A DNA stretch of 64,000 nt from CBDEUK01 sp965250225 (GTDB taxonomy: Bacteria > Pseudomonadota > Gammaproteobacteria > Eutrophobiales > Eutrophobiaceae), in the NCBI GenBank assembly GCA_965250225.1, contig CBDFNQ010000035.1, positions 124,001-188,000 on the forward strand, read 5' to 3'. The notes below the pieces were generated by a model. The model did no database searches, was not told where the DNA came from, and saw only the letters and a list, made by a program, of their open reading frames with translations. This document shows, one piece after another, positions 53,270 through 63,151 of the stretch; the stretch's first letter is position 1, and the number at the start of each line of letters is the position of its first letter. A program made the position numbers and the translations under genes.

Positions 53270-53323
53270 GTTCTATCACCTTCTGTTTTTCTTCTAAAAA
53301 AATAAATTCAATCTTGGTCGACA

Positions 53324-53590
53324 CTTAATCTCAGCCGAGTATTATCGATTGCTTAGACAGCGCGCATTTACGTCTTGGAAAAATGCAACAGCAGTTTAAT
53401 TGAAGTGGATTAGAGAAGTCGTATCGATTTTTGAATTAACTTGATTAGTACTCCCATTCAGTCAGGCTAGTGGAGACTTATTGTCCCACTGTTTGTGGAT
53501 GTGACTTGAGTGTTAAACGTCATACTTAGCGTTTAATAAAAGTGACATATAGTTTAGCCGGTTATATTGGTTAATTACGGGTAAATATTT
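53324..53590. other. Noncoding region between IS3 and flavoprotein gene
   Basis: I see no gene in these 267 bases. They are AT-rich, with short repeats of TTAATTA, and the end is the 3' side of the minus-strand flavoprotein gene, so no promoter for that gene is expected here. Confidence 0.5.
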
Positions 53591-55213
53591 TTAACTTCGT
53601 GCCACTTTAGACCAATCTCTTAGCACCTGATGGGATGCGTTATAGCCCGGCGCACCAGTAACCCCTCCACCGGGATGTGTTCCCGCACCACACAGATACA
53701 AGCCTTCAATGGGTGTACGATATTGGGAACAGTCAGGTAGTGGCCGCATAAAAAATAGCTGATCTAGGCTTAACTCTCCGTGAAAGATATTGCCCTCGGT
53801 AATTCCGAATGTACGTTCAAGATCCAGTGGTGTAAAAACACGGCGGGCGATAATCGATGCTGGTACATTGGGTGCGTATTCCGCAATTTTCTTTACCACT
53901 AGGTCACCAAGATAGTCCCGTTTCTCTTCCCAACTACCTGTTGCGAGTTTATAGGGAACATACTGCACGAAACAGGTAAGCATATGCCGACCTTCCGGTG
54001 CAAGTGTATTGTCGACGTTCGAGGCAACAACGCAATCCACCCACAAATCTTCAGGTATCTGTCCGCGCTGCGAAATGTTATAACAATCTTCAGCGCCTTG
54101 TAATGTCGGCACTAGGGTAAATAAAGCACGTTGTCCCGGCCCGGCATCAGCGGGCATACCATTGACACGGGGTTCCTCACTCAAGACAAAATTGACCTTC
54201 GCACTTGGCCCATCCATTTTGATACCGTTCACGGCTTGGCGAAAATCATCATCGAGATCATTTGCGTCCAACAGCCCAAGAAAGGTTCGTTTTGGATCGG
54301 CATTTGATAAAACGATATTCGCGCTGATTTCTTCGCCATCTTCAAGCACCACACCACGTAATTTTCCATTCGACAGGACAATCCTGGCGACGGGCGAGGA
54401 AGTTCGGATGTCCACCCCAAACTCACGACAAGCCGTGGCCATGGCGGTTGTTATCGCCCCCATACCCCCGATCACGTGGCCATAAAAGCCTTGTTGCTCC
54501 TCAGAGCCACCGCTGAGTAGGTGAAATAACAGACCCATTGCGCTGCCGGGCTGATATGGCCCACCATGCTTACCATAGGTGTTGTTGGCAAGGATCAATG
54601 ATTTCACCTGATCACTCTCAAAATGCTGGTTGAGAAAGTCAGCCAGACTGCCCATAAGAAACGAATTCATCTGCCCTATTTGTGTACCACTTATTTTCCT
54701 GAAGCGTTTAAAGACTCGATACAATTGCTTGATCCGTGTCAGGCCCTTAGCGTTGATATCCGGTGGTGGTTCAAGAAAAAACGGTTGCAGGTATGCAGCC
54801 AGTGCCTTCAGCTCTTCATCGATGCGAATAAAGGTTTCGGCATCGGAAACTGAATACGGTTTTAGTTCTGCCAATGTTCTCTGATTATCCGACCACCATG
54901 GAATAACTGTCGCGTCAGGTAAGGCGATTTGCAATCCCGGTTCACACGGCACCATGCGTAGTCCATATTTACTCAGGTTCAGATCACGTATTATTTCCGG
55001 CCGCAACATACTGGCGATATAGGACGTGGTTGAAACGCGGCAACCGGGTGCCAATTCCGGATCGACTTCTTCAGTGACACAACAGCCACCGACAATCTCC
55101 CTTCTTTCGAGTACCAGTACTTTTCTACCCGCCATCGCCAGATAGGCTGCGGCGGTCAATCCATTATGTCCGGCACCAATTACAATCGCGTCATATTCAC
55201 TATTATTAGCCAT
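53591..55213 (-). CDS. PYROXD2/CrtI-like FAD-dependent oxidoreductase
   Basis: The 540-residue protein is a phytoene-desaturase-type flavoprotein resembling human PYROXD2. It opens with the FAD-binding Rossmann motif AIVIGAGHNGLTAAAYLAMAGRKVLVLERR and GGCCVTEEVDPELAPGCRVST, and closes with the second FAD motif GLYLCGAGTHPGGGVTGAPGYNASHQVLRDW. The substrate is not predictable; carotenoid genes are absent. It is divergent from soxB across about 280 bases that must hold both promoters, so it may be co-regulated with amine catabolism. Confidence 0.9.
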   Translation of the reverse strand: MANNSEYDAIVIGAGHNGLTAAAYLAMAGRKVLVLERREIVGGCCVTEEVDPELAPGCRVSTTSYIASMLRPEIIRDLNLSKYGLRMVPCEPGLQIALPDATVIPWWSDNQRTLAELKPYSVSDAETFIRIDEELKALAAYLQPFFLEPPPDINAKGLTRIKQLYRVFKRFRKISGTQIGQMNSFLMGSLADFLNQHFESDQVKSLILANNTYGKHGGPYQPGSAMGLLFHLLSGGSEEQQGFYGHVIGGMGAITTAMATACREFGVDIRTSSPVARIVLSNGKLRGVVLEDGEEISANIVLSNADPKRTFLGLLDANDLDDDFRQAVNGIKMDGPSAKVNFVLSEEPRVNGMPADAGPGQRALFTLVPTLQGAEDCYNISQRGQIPEDLWVDCVVASNVDNTLAPEGRHMLTCFVQYVPYKLATGSWEEKRDYLGDLVVKKIAEYAPNVPASIIARRVFTPLDLERTFGITEGNIFHGELSLDQLFFMRPLPDCSQYRTPIEGLYLCGAGTHPGGGVTGAPGYNASHQVLRDWSKVARS

Positions 55214-55492
55214 ATAGTCTCCTCATAATGCTTTCCGACCTCATCAGAAATGGCTTGCAGGGGAAAATATTATGGCACTCATTAGTCCTATAGAAAATCT
55301 AACCACTTTTTTATACTGTCAGGGTATAGTTGAAAAACTCCGAGTCTTTTATTACAGACCCAGCCAGTGATTTCCGATATACCCCTAATAATCTACCCCT
55401 GTAGATAGAAGCATAAGTGATTATTTTCATGCATAATTTGGTCTCCAAAACATATAAGAAAGTTTCCGATTTGATTGATTGGTTCTACACAA

Positions 55493-56749
55493 ATGGAAAA
55501 ATATTCATTATTAAATTTGCTGCGTCACGCATGCTCTGGAAACACAGCATGGTCCCAGGCATGGCGACATCCTGAGCCGAAACCGGCTTATGATGTCCTC
55601 ATCATTGGCGGTGGTGGACATGGCCTGGCAACGGCTCATTATCTGGCAAAGGAACATGGTATTCGCGATGTCGCCGTATTGGAGAAATCCTGGATAGGTG
55701 GTGGCAACACTGGTCGCAATACCACCATTGTTCGCTCCGACTACCTGCTTGAAGAAAACTCGCAGTTTTATGAATTTTCACTGGGCTTGTGGGAGACACT
55801 GAGCAATGACTTGAATTTCAACGTCATGCTCAGTCAACGTGGTGCACTGAATCTGGCTCATAGCGAAGCCGATCTGGCAAGCATGGCTAAACTGGGTAAC
55901 GCTTTGCGTATTGCAGGTATTGATGCGGAATTGATGACGCGGGAAGAGGTGCAAAAATTTGTACCCTTACTTGATTGCTCTGATGATACAAGATATCCCG
56001 TCCACGGTGCCTTGTTACAGGGTCGGGGCGGCACAGCCCGACATGATGCCGTGGCCTGGGGTTATGCCCGATCGGCCGACAGTTATGGCGTGGATATTAT
56101 TCAGAACTGTGAAGTGACCGGTATGCAGATTGAAAAAGGTCGCATCCGGGGAGTGAAGACAAACCGCGGTACTATTCGCGCCGACAAGGTTGCTATCGAA
56201 GTTGCCGGCCATAGCAGCCAGGTCGCGACACTGGCCGGGTTGCGTCTACCCATTGAGTCACATTTGTTACAGGCCATGGTGACCGAGCCCATTAAGCCCG
56301 CACTCGATACTGTGGTAATGGGTCATGCCTTTGACGGCTATGTCAGCCAGACTGACAAGGGTGAGATCGTCATGGGGGCGCAGCTGGATTATTATCCCAG
56401 CTATTCGCAACGCGGTAACTTACCACGCATTGAGGATATTGCCCGCTACACTTGCACCATGTTCCCAAGCTTCAGCCGACTGAGAATGATGCGTTCATGG
56501 GCCGGTATTAATGACATGACCATGGACGGTAGCCCGATCATGGGTCCAACTCCGATAGATGGACTCTACATCAACGGTGGTTGGTGTTACGGCGGCTTTA
56601 AGGCGACGCCCGCGTCAGGCTGGACCTTCGCCCATACCCTGGCTCATGAGCAGGTTCATCCACTCATCGAACCATTTAATTTGGATAGGTTTATGTCGGG
56701 AAAAACCATTGATGAAACCGGAACCGGCCCGTTTCCACAAAGACACTGA
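55493..56749 (+). CDS. soxB: Sarcosine oxidase beta subunit SoxB
   Basis: SoxB carries the FAD/covalent-FMN oxidation site of heterotetrameric sarcosine oxidase, which turns sarcosine and tetrahydrofolate into glycine, methylene-THF and H2O2. Start chosen at the ATG 55493 (MEKYSLLNLLRHA). It matches SoxB along its length: VLIIGGGGHGLATAHYLAKEHG, GGNTGRNTTIVRSDYL, HDAVAWGYARSAD with His184 at the expected covalent-FMN position, PIESHLLQAMVTEPIKP and GWCYGGFKATPASG. The length of 418 residues is normal. It is the first gene of the sox operon. Confidence 0.96.
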   Translation: MEKYSLLNLLRHACSGNTAWSQAWRHPEPKPAYDVLIIGGGGHGLATAHYLAKEHGIRDVAVLEKSWIGGGNTGRNTTIVRSDYLLEENSQFYEFSLGLWETLSNDLNFNVMLSQRGALNLAHSEADLASMAKLGNALRIAGIDAELMTREEVQKFVPLLDCSDDTRYPVHGALLQGRGGTARHDAVAWGYARSADSYGVDIIQNCEVTGMQIEKGRIRGVKTNRGTIRADKVAIEVAGHSSQVATLAGLRLPIESHLLQAMVTEPIKPALDTVVMGHAFDGYVSQTDKGEIVMGAQLDYYPSYSQRGNLPRIEDIARYTCTMFPSFSRLRMMRSWAGINDMTMDGSPIMGPTPIDGLYINGGWCYGGFKATPASGWTFAHTLAHEQVHPLIEPFNLDRFMSGKTIDETGTGPFPQRH

Positions 56750-56760
56750 GGATAAAGCGT

Positions 56761-57042
56761 ATGCAATTGATAAAGTGTCCATGGTGCGGTGATCGCTCAC
56801 AAAACGAGTTTAGTTACTATTGTGATGAAGAAGGCATCCCTGCCAGTAATGAAAAGGAAGGGACAGATAAAGACATGCTTGAGCGGCTTTACCTGAGAAC
56901 AAACCACATTGGTTTTCACCATGAGGTTTGGCAGCACAGTGGCGGTTGTCGTGGTTGGCTTAGCCTGCAACGCCACAATCAAAGCCATGAAATCAAGACC
57001 AGCAAGCCACTAAATCGTACTCCAGGCAAGCCGGAATCATGA
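56761..57042 (+). CDS. soxD: Sarcosine oxidase delta subunit SoxD
   Basis: SoxD is the small zinc-binding subunit. The 93-residue protein has the zinc ligands Cys6 and Cys9 in KCPWCGD, and His59 and Cys63 in WQHSGGCRGWL, exactly the family positions. Twelve bases separate it from soxB, and it overlaps soxA by four bases (ATGA). Confidence 0.94.
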   Translation: MQLIKCPWCGDRSQNEFSYYCDEEGIPASNEKEGTDKDMLERLYLRTNHIGFHHEVWQHSGGCRGWLSLQRHNQSHEIKTSKPLNRTPGKPES

Positions 57043-60000
57043 GCCAATCTCATCGTAAATCCAGCGGCGGTTTCATTAACCGCAAGTTGCCAATCAACTT
57101 TAGCTTCAATGGCAACGCCTATCAGGGCTATGCGGGTGACACCCTTGCTTCTGCCTTGCTGGCGAACGGCGTGCATTTTATTGGTCGAAGTTTTAAATAT
57201 CACCGTCCCCGTGGCGTCTTTGCCATTGGTTCTGAAGAACCTAATGCCCTGGTGCAACTCGAACGTGGTGCCTACACAGAACCAAATACACGCGCAAGCC
57301 AGGTTGAACTCTATGAAGGTCTCAGTGCATCCAGCCAGAATTGCTGGCCCAGCCTGAATTTCGACATGCTCGCCGTTAACGATAAGCTGTCCGCCTTTCT
57401 CAAGGCCGGGTTTTATTACAAAACCTTTATGTCACCACGCTGGTTGTGGCCAGGTTATGAAAAGATGATCCGCAAGGCCGCCGGGATGGGGGATTCTCCA
57501 GTACAGGCAGATCCAGATCATTACCAACAAAAACACGAACACTGCGATGTACTGGTGGTTGGCGCGGGGCCAGCGGGACTTATTGCTGCACACACAGCGG
57601 CCAGTTCCGGCGCCCGGGTCATTTTCGTCGAAGAGGCAGCTGAGGTAGGTGGCTGGTTACGACGGGACAAGATGCAACTGAAAAATAAAGCGGCGCTTGA
57701 CTGGTTTACGCCGATCATTGCAGCATTAAAAGACCGACCCAATGTGCTCATGCTCACCCGTACAACCGCTTTTGGCTACTATGATCATAATCTTGTCGCC
57801 TGTCTCGAGCGGCTAAGCGATCATATCAATAGTCAAGCGGGTTCTGTCGATGGTATGCCCCGCCAACGTCTTTGGCGCATCCGGGCAAAGCAAGTCATTT
57901 TGGCAACGGGTGCGATTGAGCGTCCTCTCACCTTTGCCAATAACGATCTACCGGGCATCATGCTGGCCGGTGCTGCCCGTGGCTACCTGAACCAGTTTGC
58001 CGTTAAAGTCGGTCGTCGCGCCGTGATCTTGACCAATAATGATAGCGCCTATCACAGCGCCATCGATCTTCATGATGGCGGTGTTAAAATCGAATGTATT
58101 ATTGATCTACGGCTAATGCTAGTCCCTGACTCGGCATTAGTCAGGGCGGTATCGGAACGAAATATCCAGGTCATAAAAAATAGCACCATCACACATGCCT
58201 ATGGCAAAAAGGCGGTTAACGCCGTTGAAATAAGTCAGGTTGATGCGCTACAAAGCGGCAAGTCACTGCGTATGTCATGCGATCTTGTTTGCGTTTCCGG
58301 CGGCTGGACTCCGGTCATCCACCTCCATGCACAGTCCGGCGGTCGTGCCCGTTACGACACGGATCTGGCTACCTTTGTCCCGGCTGAGTGTAAACAGGCA
58401 GAAAGATCTGTGGGGGCGGCACGCGGCCTGTTCGGGTTAAGCGATTGTATCCGGGACGGACTCCAGGCGGGGACAGAGATGGCGCAGCTATGTGGTTTTC
58501 GTGTGGGCGAATCTGTGAGCATTCCAGAGCAAACAGATGGACTGAATGCCGTATCGGTAACCGATCCAACCCCTTCAAGTCCCCAACAACAATCCCGATA
58601 CAAGCAATTCATCGATCTGCAAAACGACGTCACCACCCATGATATCAAACAAGCACACACGGAAGGTTACATATCGGTAGAACATTTAAAGCGCTACACC
58701 ACTCTGGGGATGGGAACGGATCAAGGCAAGACCTCCAATATAAACGGATTGGAATTACTGGCTCGGCATCGACAAGAGACGATCCCTGAAGTGGGGACAA
58801 CTACTTTTCGGCCACCCTATACACCCATAAGCCTTGGCAGCCTGGCCGGTTCTGCTATAAAAACACGGTTAGAGCCAAAACGACTCAGTCCCATGCATGC
58901 TCAGCAGGAAAAAGCCGGAGCGGTGTTTGTGCCCAATGGGCTGTGGCTCAGACCGCAATGCTATCCACTGCTGGGTGAATCCAACTCAGTCGCCGTACTA
59001 CGTGAGATGACAGCGGTTAGAAATAAGCTGGGTATAGTGGATGTATCTACATTGGGAAAAGTTGAAATAAAGGGAAAGGACGCGGTTGAGTTTCTTAACC
59101 GTGTTTATATCAATGGCTGGGATTCACTGGCTGTGGGTCGTTGCCGCTACGGTTTGATGCTGCGTGAAGATGGCATGATCCTGGATGATGGAACGACCTC
59201 GCGACTGGCGGAACATCATTTTTTCATGACCACGACGACGGGCAACGCTGAACAGGTTTTGCAACATCTCGAATTTTTCCTGGAAGTGGTCTGGCGCGAT
59301 CTGGATGTCAATATTATTCCCGTCACTGAGCAATGGGCGGCGCTTGCCATGGCCGGCCCACAAAGCCGAGAACTTTTGTGCCAACTGTTTCCCGATGTGG
59401 ATCTATCCAGCGAAGCGCTGCCTTATATGGGCATGCTTGAATGTACGCTAGCGGGCTATCCAGTCCGAATCATGCGCATTAGTTTTTCCGGCGAGTTGGC
59501 CTATGAGATATACATACCCTCAAGCCAAGGCGCAAAACTGTGGAACCAGTTACTCAACCTGGGCAAGGCATATGGTGTTACACCTTATGGTCTGGATGTA
59601 TTGGACATGCTTCGCGTCGAGAAAGGTTTTATCGGCATGGGCACTGATGCAGATGGCCGCGTAACACCTTACGATCTAGGCATGGGCCGGATGGTAAGCA
59701 AGAAAAAAGATTTTATCGGCCGTATTGCCTTGAAGCGTCCTGCACTGCACGCAGATGACAGGCTGAGTCTGGTCGGTTTAATCGCGGACGATAATGCTGA
59801 ACTACGTGAAGGTGCGCACATATTGGCAACAAAAAACGCATCCGGCTTTGGTGCATCAATCGGCCACATCAGTTCCGCCGCCTATAGCATCGCTTTGAAC
59901 AAGCCCGTTGCACTTGCCATGATTAAAGGCGGACAAGCAAGACGCGATGAGACCGTCTTTGTTTGTGATCCCGTCCGTGACAACAAAATCGTCCCTGTCA

Positions 60001-60053
60001 AGGTAGTGAATCCGTGCTTTTACGATCCTGCCGGAGACAGGTTACGCGACTAG
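57039..60053 (+). CDS. soxA: Sarcosine oxidase alpha subunit SoxA
   Basis: SoxA binds NAD and tetrahydrofolate and passes electrons and formaldehyde equivalents between subunits. The 1,004-residue protein has an N-terminal ferredoxin-like domain without cluster cysteines (FSFNGNAYQGYAGDTLASALLANGV), a Rossmann fold with VLVVGAGPAGLIAAHTAASSG at residues 171-191, a second flavin/NAD domain and a C-terminal GCV_T (aminomethyltransferase) folate domain from about 610 (ESNSVAVLREMTAVRNKLGIVDVSTLGKVEIKG). All sections expected of the family are present. Confidence 0.95.
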   Translation: MSQSHRKSSGGFINRKLPINFSFNGNAYQGYAGDTLASALLANGVHFIGRSFKYHRPRGVFAIGSEEPNALVQLERGAYTEPNTRASQVELYEGLSASSQNCWPSLNFDMLAVNDKLSAFLKAGFYYKTFMSPRWLWPGYEKMIRKAAGMGDSPVQADPDHYQQKHEHCDVLVVGAGPAGLIAAHTAASSGARVIFVEEAAEVGGWLRRDKMQLKNKAALDWFTPIIAALKDRPNVLMLTRTTAFGYYDHNLVACLERLSDHINSQAGSVDGMPRQRLWRIRAKQVILATGAIERPLTFANNDLPGIMLAGAARGYLNQFAVKVGRRAVILTNNDSAYHSAIDLHDGGVKIECIIDLRLMLVPDSALVRAVSERNIQVIKNSTITHAYGKKAVNAVEISQVDALQSGKSLRMSCDLVCVSGGWTPVIHLHAQSGGRARYDTDLATFVPAECKQAERSVGAARGLFGLSDCIRDGLQAGTEMAQLCGFRVGESVSIPEQTDGLNAVSVTDPTPSSPQQQSRYKQFIDLQNDVTTHDIKQAHTEGYISVEHLKRYTTLGMGTDQGKTSNINGLELLARHRQETIPEVGTTTFRPPYTPISLGSLAGSAIKTRLEPKRLSPMHAQQEKAGAVFVPNGLWLRPQCYPLLGESNSVAVLREMTAVRNKLGIVDVSTLGKVEIKGKDAVEFLNRVYINGWDSLAVGRCRYGLMLREDGMILDDGTTSRLAEHHFFMTTTTGNAEQVLQHLEFFLEVVWRDLDVNIIPVTEQWAALAMAGPQSRELLCQLFPDVDLSSEALPYMGMLECTLAGYPVRIMRISFSGELAYEIYIPSSQGAKLWNQLLNLGKAYGVTPYGLDVLDMLRVEKGFIGMGTDADGRVTPYDLGMGRMVSKKKDFIGRIALKRPALHADDRLSLVGLIADDNAELREGAHILATKNASGFGASIGHISSAAYSIALNKPVALAMIKGGQARRDETVFVCDPVRDNKIVPVKVVNPCFYDPAGDRLRD

Positions 60054-60067
60054 ATACAGGTATAAAT

Positions 60068-60592
60068 ATGAACGATACAAATGAATCACTGTTGTTCGCT
60101 GACAAGGATTTAAAAATCTCACAACAAAAGGGCATCGCATTATTACACCTTTCCTCGCGTCACACTGTCCCTGCCGCGCTTCAGCAGATCGTTACAAATC
60201 TTGATATGACTATTCCGATGGAAGCGAATACGGTGATTCATGGCGATCAGGAAAGTCGCGTATTTTGGTTTGGACCGGGGAGTTGGCTCATCCGTTGTGC
60301 GAATACAGATAAACCGCTCATCAATGATCCGGATAATGCCATCACGGATATTTCCGATAGCCGCCTCATTTATCAAATTGAAGGGGATAAGGCATGTGAA
60401 TTAATGTCCCTGGGCTGTCCCCTGGATTTTCGATCAAATGAGATCGCAGCAGATCGTTGCGGCCACACGATTTACAACCATTTTCATATTTTTATATACA
60501 GAATGGCCGAGTCTTGTTTTGAAGTGTATATAGAAAGGAGCTATGCCCATGGCTTTAGCTTGGAATTAATCAGTGCGGCTAATAACATATAA
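60068..60592 (+). CDS. soxG: Sarcosine oxidase gamma subunit SoxG
   Basis: SoxG is the fourth subunit, a GCV_T-like fold of unclear role. The ATG at 60068 (MNDTNESLLFADKD) gives a 174-residue protein with RHTVPAALQQIVTNLDMTIP, NTVIHGDQESRVFWFGPGSWLI and DISDSRLIYQIEGDKACELMSLGCPLDFRS, followed by YNHFHIFIYRMAESCFEVYIERSYAHGF. It is shorter and more divergent than most SoxG, and the frame from 60014 inside soxA is not used. Confidence 0.9.
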   Translation: MNDTNESLLFADKDLKISQQKGIALLHLSSRHTVPAALQQIVTNLDMTIPMEANTVIHGDQESRVFWFGPGSWLIRCANTDKPLINDPDNAITDISDSRLIYQIEGDKACELMSLGCPLDFRSNEIAADRCGHTIYNHFHIFIYRMAESCFEVYIERSYAHGFSLELISAANNI

Positions 60593-60660
60593 ATATTTTT
60601 TTTATATCAAAAGGATTTTATTTGAGTAATGGTCTTTAAAAATAACAGGCGGGTAGAAAA

Positions 60661-61788
60661 ATGAGTTTAGAACAAACACTAGCGAAAGAATATTATTTTG
60701 ACACTGGGATTTTTGAACAGGAACGTCAACATATCTTCCATTCTGAATGGTTCTGTGCCGGACGTACATCGGATATTGTCGAAGCCGGCGACTACCAACT
60801 GGTGAATATCGCCGACGAAAGCATCATAGTCACCCGCACGTCAGCGGGTAAACTCAATGCATTCTATAACGTATGTCGACATAGAGGGACTCAACTGGTT
60901 GACAGTAGCGAGTTATCAGAAAAGGGTTCTTCCCCTTGCGGTAAATTTAAAGGTTCGATCAAATGCCCTTACCATGCCTGGCTCTATAATCTCGATGGTA
61001 CGCTGCGGGGAGCACCCCATGTTATGCAAAACGACGATTTTTGCAAAGAGAACTTTTCACTCTATCCAGTGGCCTTGCTATGCTGGGGAGGCTTCTATTT
61101 TTTAAACCTTGACCAACAGGTATCGGCTGAAAATGGTACATTTGAAAAACAACTCAATGACATTCTTGAGCGGGTAAAACGTTATGAGCTGGAAAATTTG
61201 CTTACGGCGGAAAGAATCCGCTATAACGTTGAAGCAAACTGGAAGGTAATATTGGAAAATTACAATGAATGTTATCATTGCGGATCGGTTCACCCTGAGT
61301 TGTGTGAGATCGTTCCCGCATTCAAAAAAAATGGTGCCGCAGGTCTGGATTGGGAACGAGGCATTCTACAGCGTAAAGGGACTGACACCTATTCTGTTAC
61401 CGGAACTTCAAACCGTGCCTCTCTGCCGAAATTAAATGAAGAAGAAAAAGTCCGACATAACGGTGAACTGGCTTATCCTAATATGATGTTGAGTCTGGCC
61501 CGTGATCACGCGGCTGTGTTTATTCTGTTTCCAAAAGACGCAGAACATACCATTATTGATTGTCATTTCCTGTTTCATCCTGATGAAATAAATAAAACCG
61601 ATTTTAATCCCGCCGACGCCACTGGTTTTTGGGATATGGTAAACAAACAGGATTGGACCATCTGTGAAAAAGTACAACGAGGAATGCGTTCCCGTGCATT
61701 CAAGTCAGGCTTTTATGCACCAATGGAAGATTTGAGTCTCGATATTAGACACTATATTGAAAAGCGTTTGGGTAGGAAGAATAGCTAG
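60661..61788 (+). CDS. Rieske non-haem iron oxygenase alpha subunit
   Basis: The 375-residue protein has a Rieske [2Fe-2S] site: Cys72 and His74 in NVCRHRG and Cys102 and His105 in IKCPYHAW. The mononuclear iron centre is in NYNECYHCGSVHPEL (His206, His211) with a downstream aspartate in QDWTICEKVQRGM. The domain resembles GbcA and stachydrine demethylase alpha subunits more than toluene-type enzymes, and its position after soxBDAG fits N-demethylation of a quaternary amine. The Rieske loop between His74 and Cys102 is about ten residues longer than the common CxH-17-CxxH spacing. The reductase partner is not seen. Confidence 0.88.
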   Translation: MSLEQTLAKEYYFDTGIFEQERQHIFHSEWFCAGRTSDIVEAGDYQLVNIADESIIVTRTSAGKLNAFYNVCRHRGTQLVDSSELSEKGSSPCGKFKGSIKCPYHAWLYNLDGTLRGAPHVMQNDDFCKENFSLYPVALLCWGGFYFLNLDQQVSAENGTFEKQLNDILERVKRYELENLLTAERIRYNVEANWKVILENYNECYHCGSVHPELCEIVPAFKKNGAAGLDWERGILQRKGTDTYSVTGTSNRASLPKLNEEEKVRHNGELAYPNMMLSLARDHAAVFILFPKDAEHTIIDCHFLFHPDEINKTDFNPADATGFWDMVNKQDWTICEKVQRGMRSRAFKSGFYAPMEDLSLDIRHYIEKRLGRKNS

Positions 61789-61836
61789 AATTCATTACTT
61801 GTTATTCTGCTAATTTAGGTACAAATAAATTTTTAA

Positions 61837-62733
61837 TCATTGACCAGTCATTTTAAGTAACCAATCACGAAAGGCGGTGACGGGTGCGTATTTTGATTTA
61901 TCAATTGGTGATACCAGATAATATCCAGCCTCACTTTTCAGTGGGGTGTTAAAAATAACAATCAATTCCTCTTTGTCCAACTCGTGCTGAATTAGAAACT
62001 TGGGTAGCAAAGCGACTCCAAGACCTGCCACGGCAGCCTGGGCAATGATGGAAAATTGCTCAAACAGCATACCTTGTCCCACAGGTACACTGACCCCATT
62101 TGAGCTTAACCAGTTCTCCCAGGCATTGGCGCGACTGCTCAGGCGCAACAGTGACAGTGAGATCAAATCGGCAGGCGTGTTAATGCTGTGTTGATTTAAC
62201 AAGCTTGGCGAGCAAACCGGAATTGACTCTTCTCCCATTAGAAAAGTGCTCTCAGTTGCAGGCCAGTCGGGTCTGCCATAGTGTATGGCGGCATGCAGGT
62301 TTTCATCCTGAAAATTAAAAGGTGCAAGTTTGCTGACAAAGTTGACAGTGACATCGGGGTGCTCTTGTAAAAACATTGGAAAACGCGGCATTAGCCAGCG
62401 TGTACCGAAGGTGGGTAATATGGCTAAATTCAAGGTACCACTGAGCGGATTAGTGATCGCATTGAGGGTGGCATTGCGAATAAGCTGCAGTGCGCGATGT
62501 ACTTCCTGGGCATAAATTATACCGACTTCAGTTAACTGAATGGATTTACGTATTCGTCTAAAGAGAGTGATACCTAGTTGTTCTTCCAGCGCATGGATCT
62601 GTCGGCTGACGGCACCTTGGGTCAAATTAATTTCTCGGGCAGCGGCGGTAAAACTGCCGGTTCGTGCGGCAGAATCAAATGCCATGAGCATGCTGGTGCT
62701 GGGTATGAGTCGCTTTTGATTAGACATGTCCAT
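61837..62733 (-). CDS. LysR-family transcriptional regulator
   Basis: The 298-residue protein has the LysR winged helix (STSMLMAFDSAARTGSFTAAAREINLTQGAVSRQIHALEEQLGITLFRR, about 12-61) and a periplasmic-binding-protein-like effector domain (GTLNLAILPTFGTRWLMPRFPMFLQEHPDVTVNF; ESIPVCSPSLL). It resembles GcvA-type regulators of amino-acid and one-carbon genes. It converges on the oxygenase gene and probably regulates the sox-oxygenase operon or the downstream transporter; the coinducer is unknown. Confidence 0.92.
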   Translation of the reverse strand: MDMSNQKRLIPSTSMLMAFDSAARTGSFTAAAREINLTQGAVSRQIHALEEQLGITLFRRIRKSIQLTEVGIIYAQEVHRALQLIRNATLNAITNPLSGTLNLAILPTFGTRWLMPRFPMFLQEHPDVTVNFVSKLAPFNFQDENLHAAIHYGRPDWPATESTFLMGEESIPVCSPSLLNQHSINTPADLISLSLLRLSSRANAWENWLSSNGVSVPVGQGMLFEQFSIIAQAAVAGLGVALLPKFLIQHELDKEELIVIFNTPLKSEAGYYLVSPIDKSKYAPVTAFRDWLLKMTGQ

Positions 62734-63151
62734 TACTATATATCATGAATCAATGAAGTAAAGTGGTTTGTCCAAACTTAATAATTACTCCAATATATCA
62801 ATGTATTAAGCAAAATATTGAATCTATCTCTATTAGCTGGATTAGATAATTCTATGAGGTATAAGCATATGTTCTCGCTGTGTTCTCATACTGTAGTTGT
62901 GGCTGATTGTGTCAGGCTAAGAAATGTTGCCTCAGGTAAAAACAGACACTTTTTTGAATCGCGTTGATAAGACCATGCTTATCTTGCCATGTATAATGAG
63001 GCGACATAAGTTTTGACTTAAACTACGTCAGCAGGCAAGTTAGTGTGTTGTTGCCAGTCATGTTTTTTTACTGTTCCTGATCATCGTAGTAGTTTATAAA
63101 ACTCTGCATATTAGTGACTGTGCCGCAGCATATCTCAACCAGGTGTTACGC
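62734..63151. other. Noncoding region between LysR and MFS genes
   Basis: No gene is visible in these 418 bases. They hold the LysR promoter on one side (TATATATCATGAATC near the start) and the promoter of the transporter on the other. LysR boxes (T-N11-A) are possible but too short to call by eye. Confidence 0.5.

Larger units (their letters stand above)
50173..53323 (-). mobile_element. IS3-family element interrupted by IS200-like and IS630 elements
   Basis: The ends are TGTCG at 50173 and CGACA at 53323, with TG...CA termini as in IS3. The genes are read on the minus strand: orfA at the right, then an N-terminal part of orfB, then the inserted IS630 and IS200-like elements, then the C-terminal part of orfB. 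The two orfB parts do not join: about 70 residues are missing, so a deletion accompanied the insertions. No matching target duplication is visible. Confidence 0.82.
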
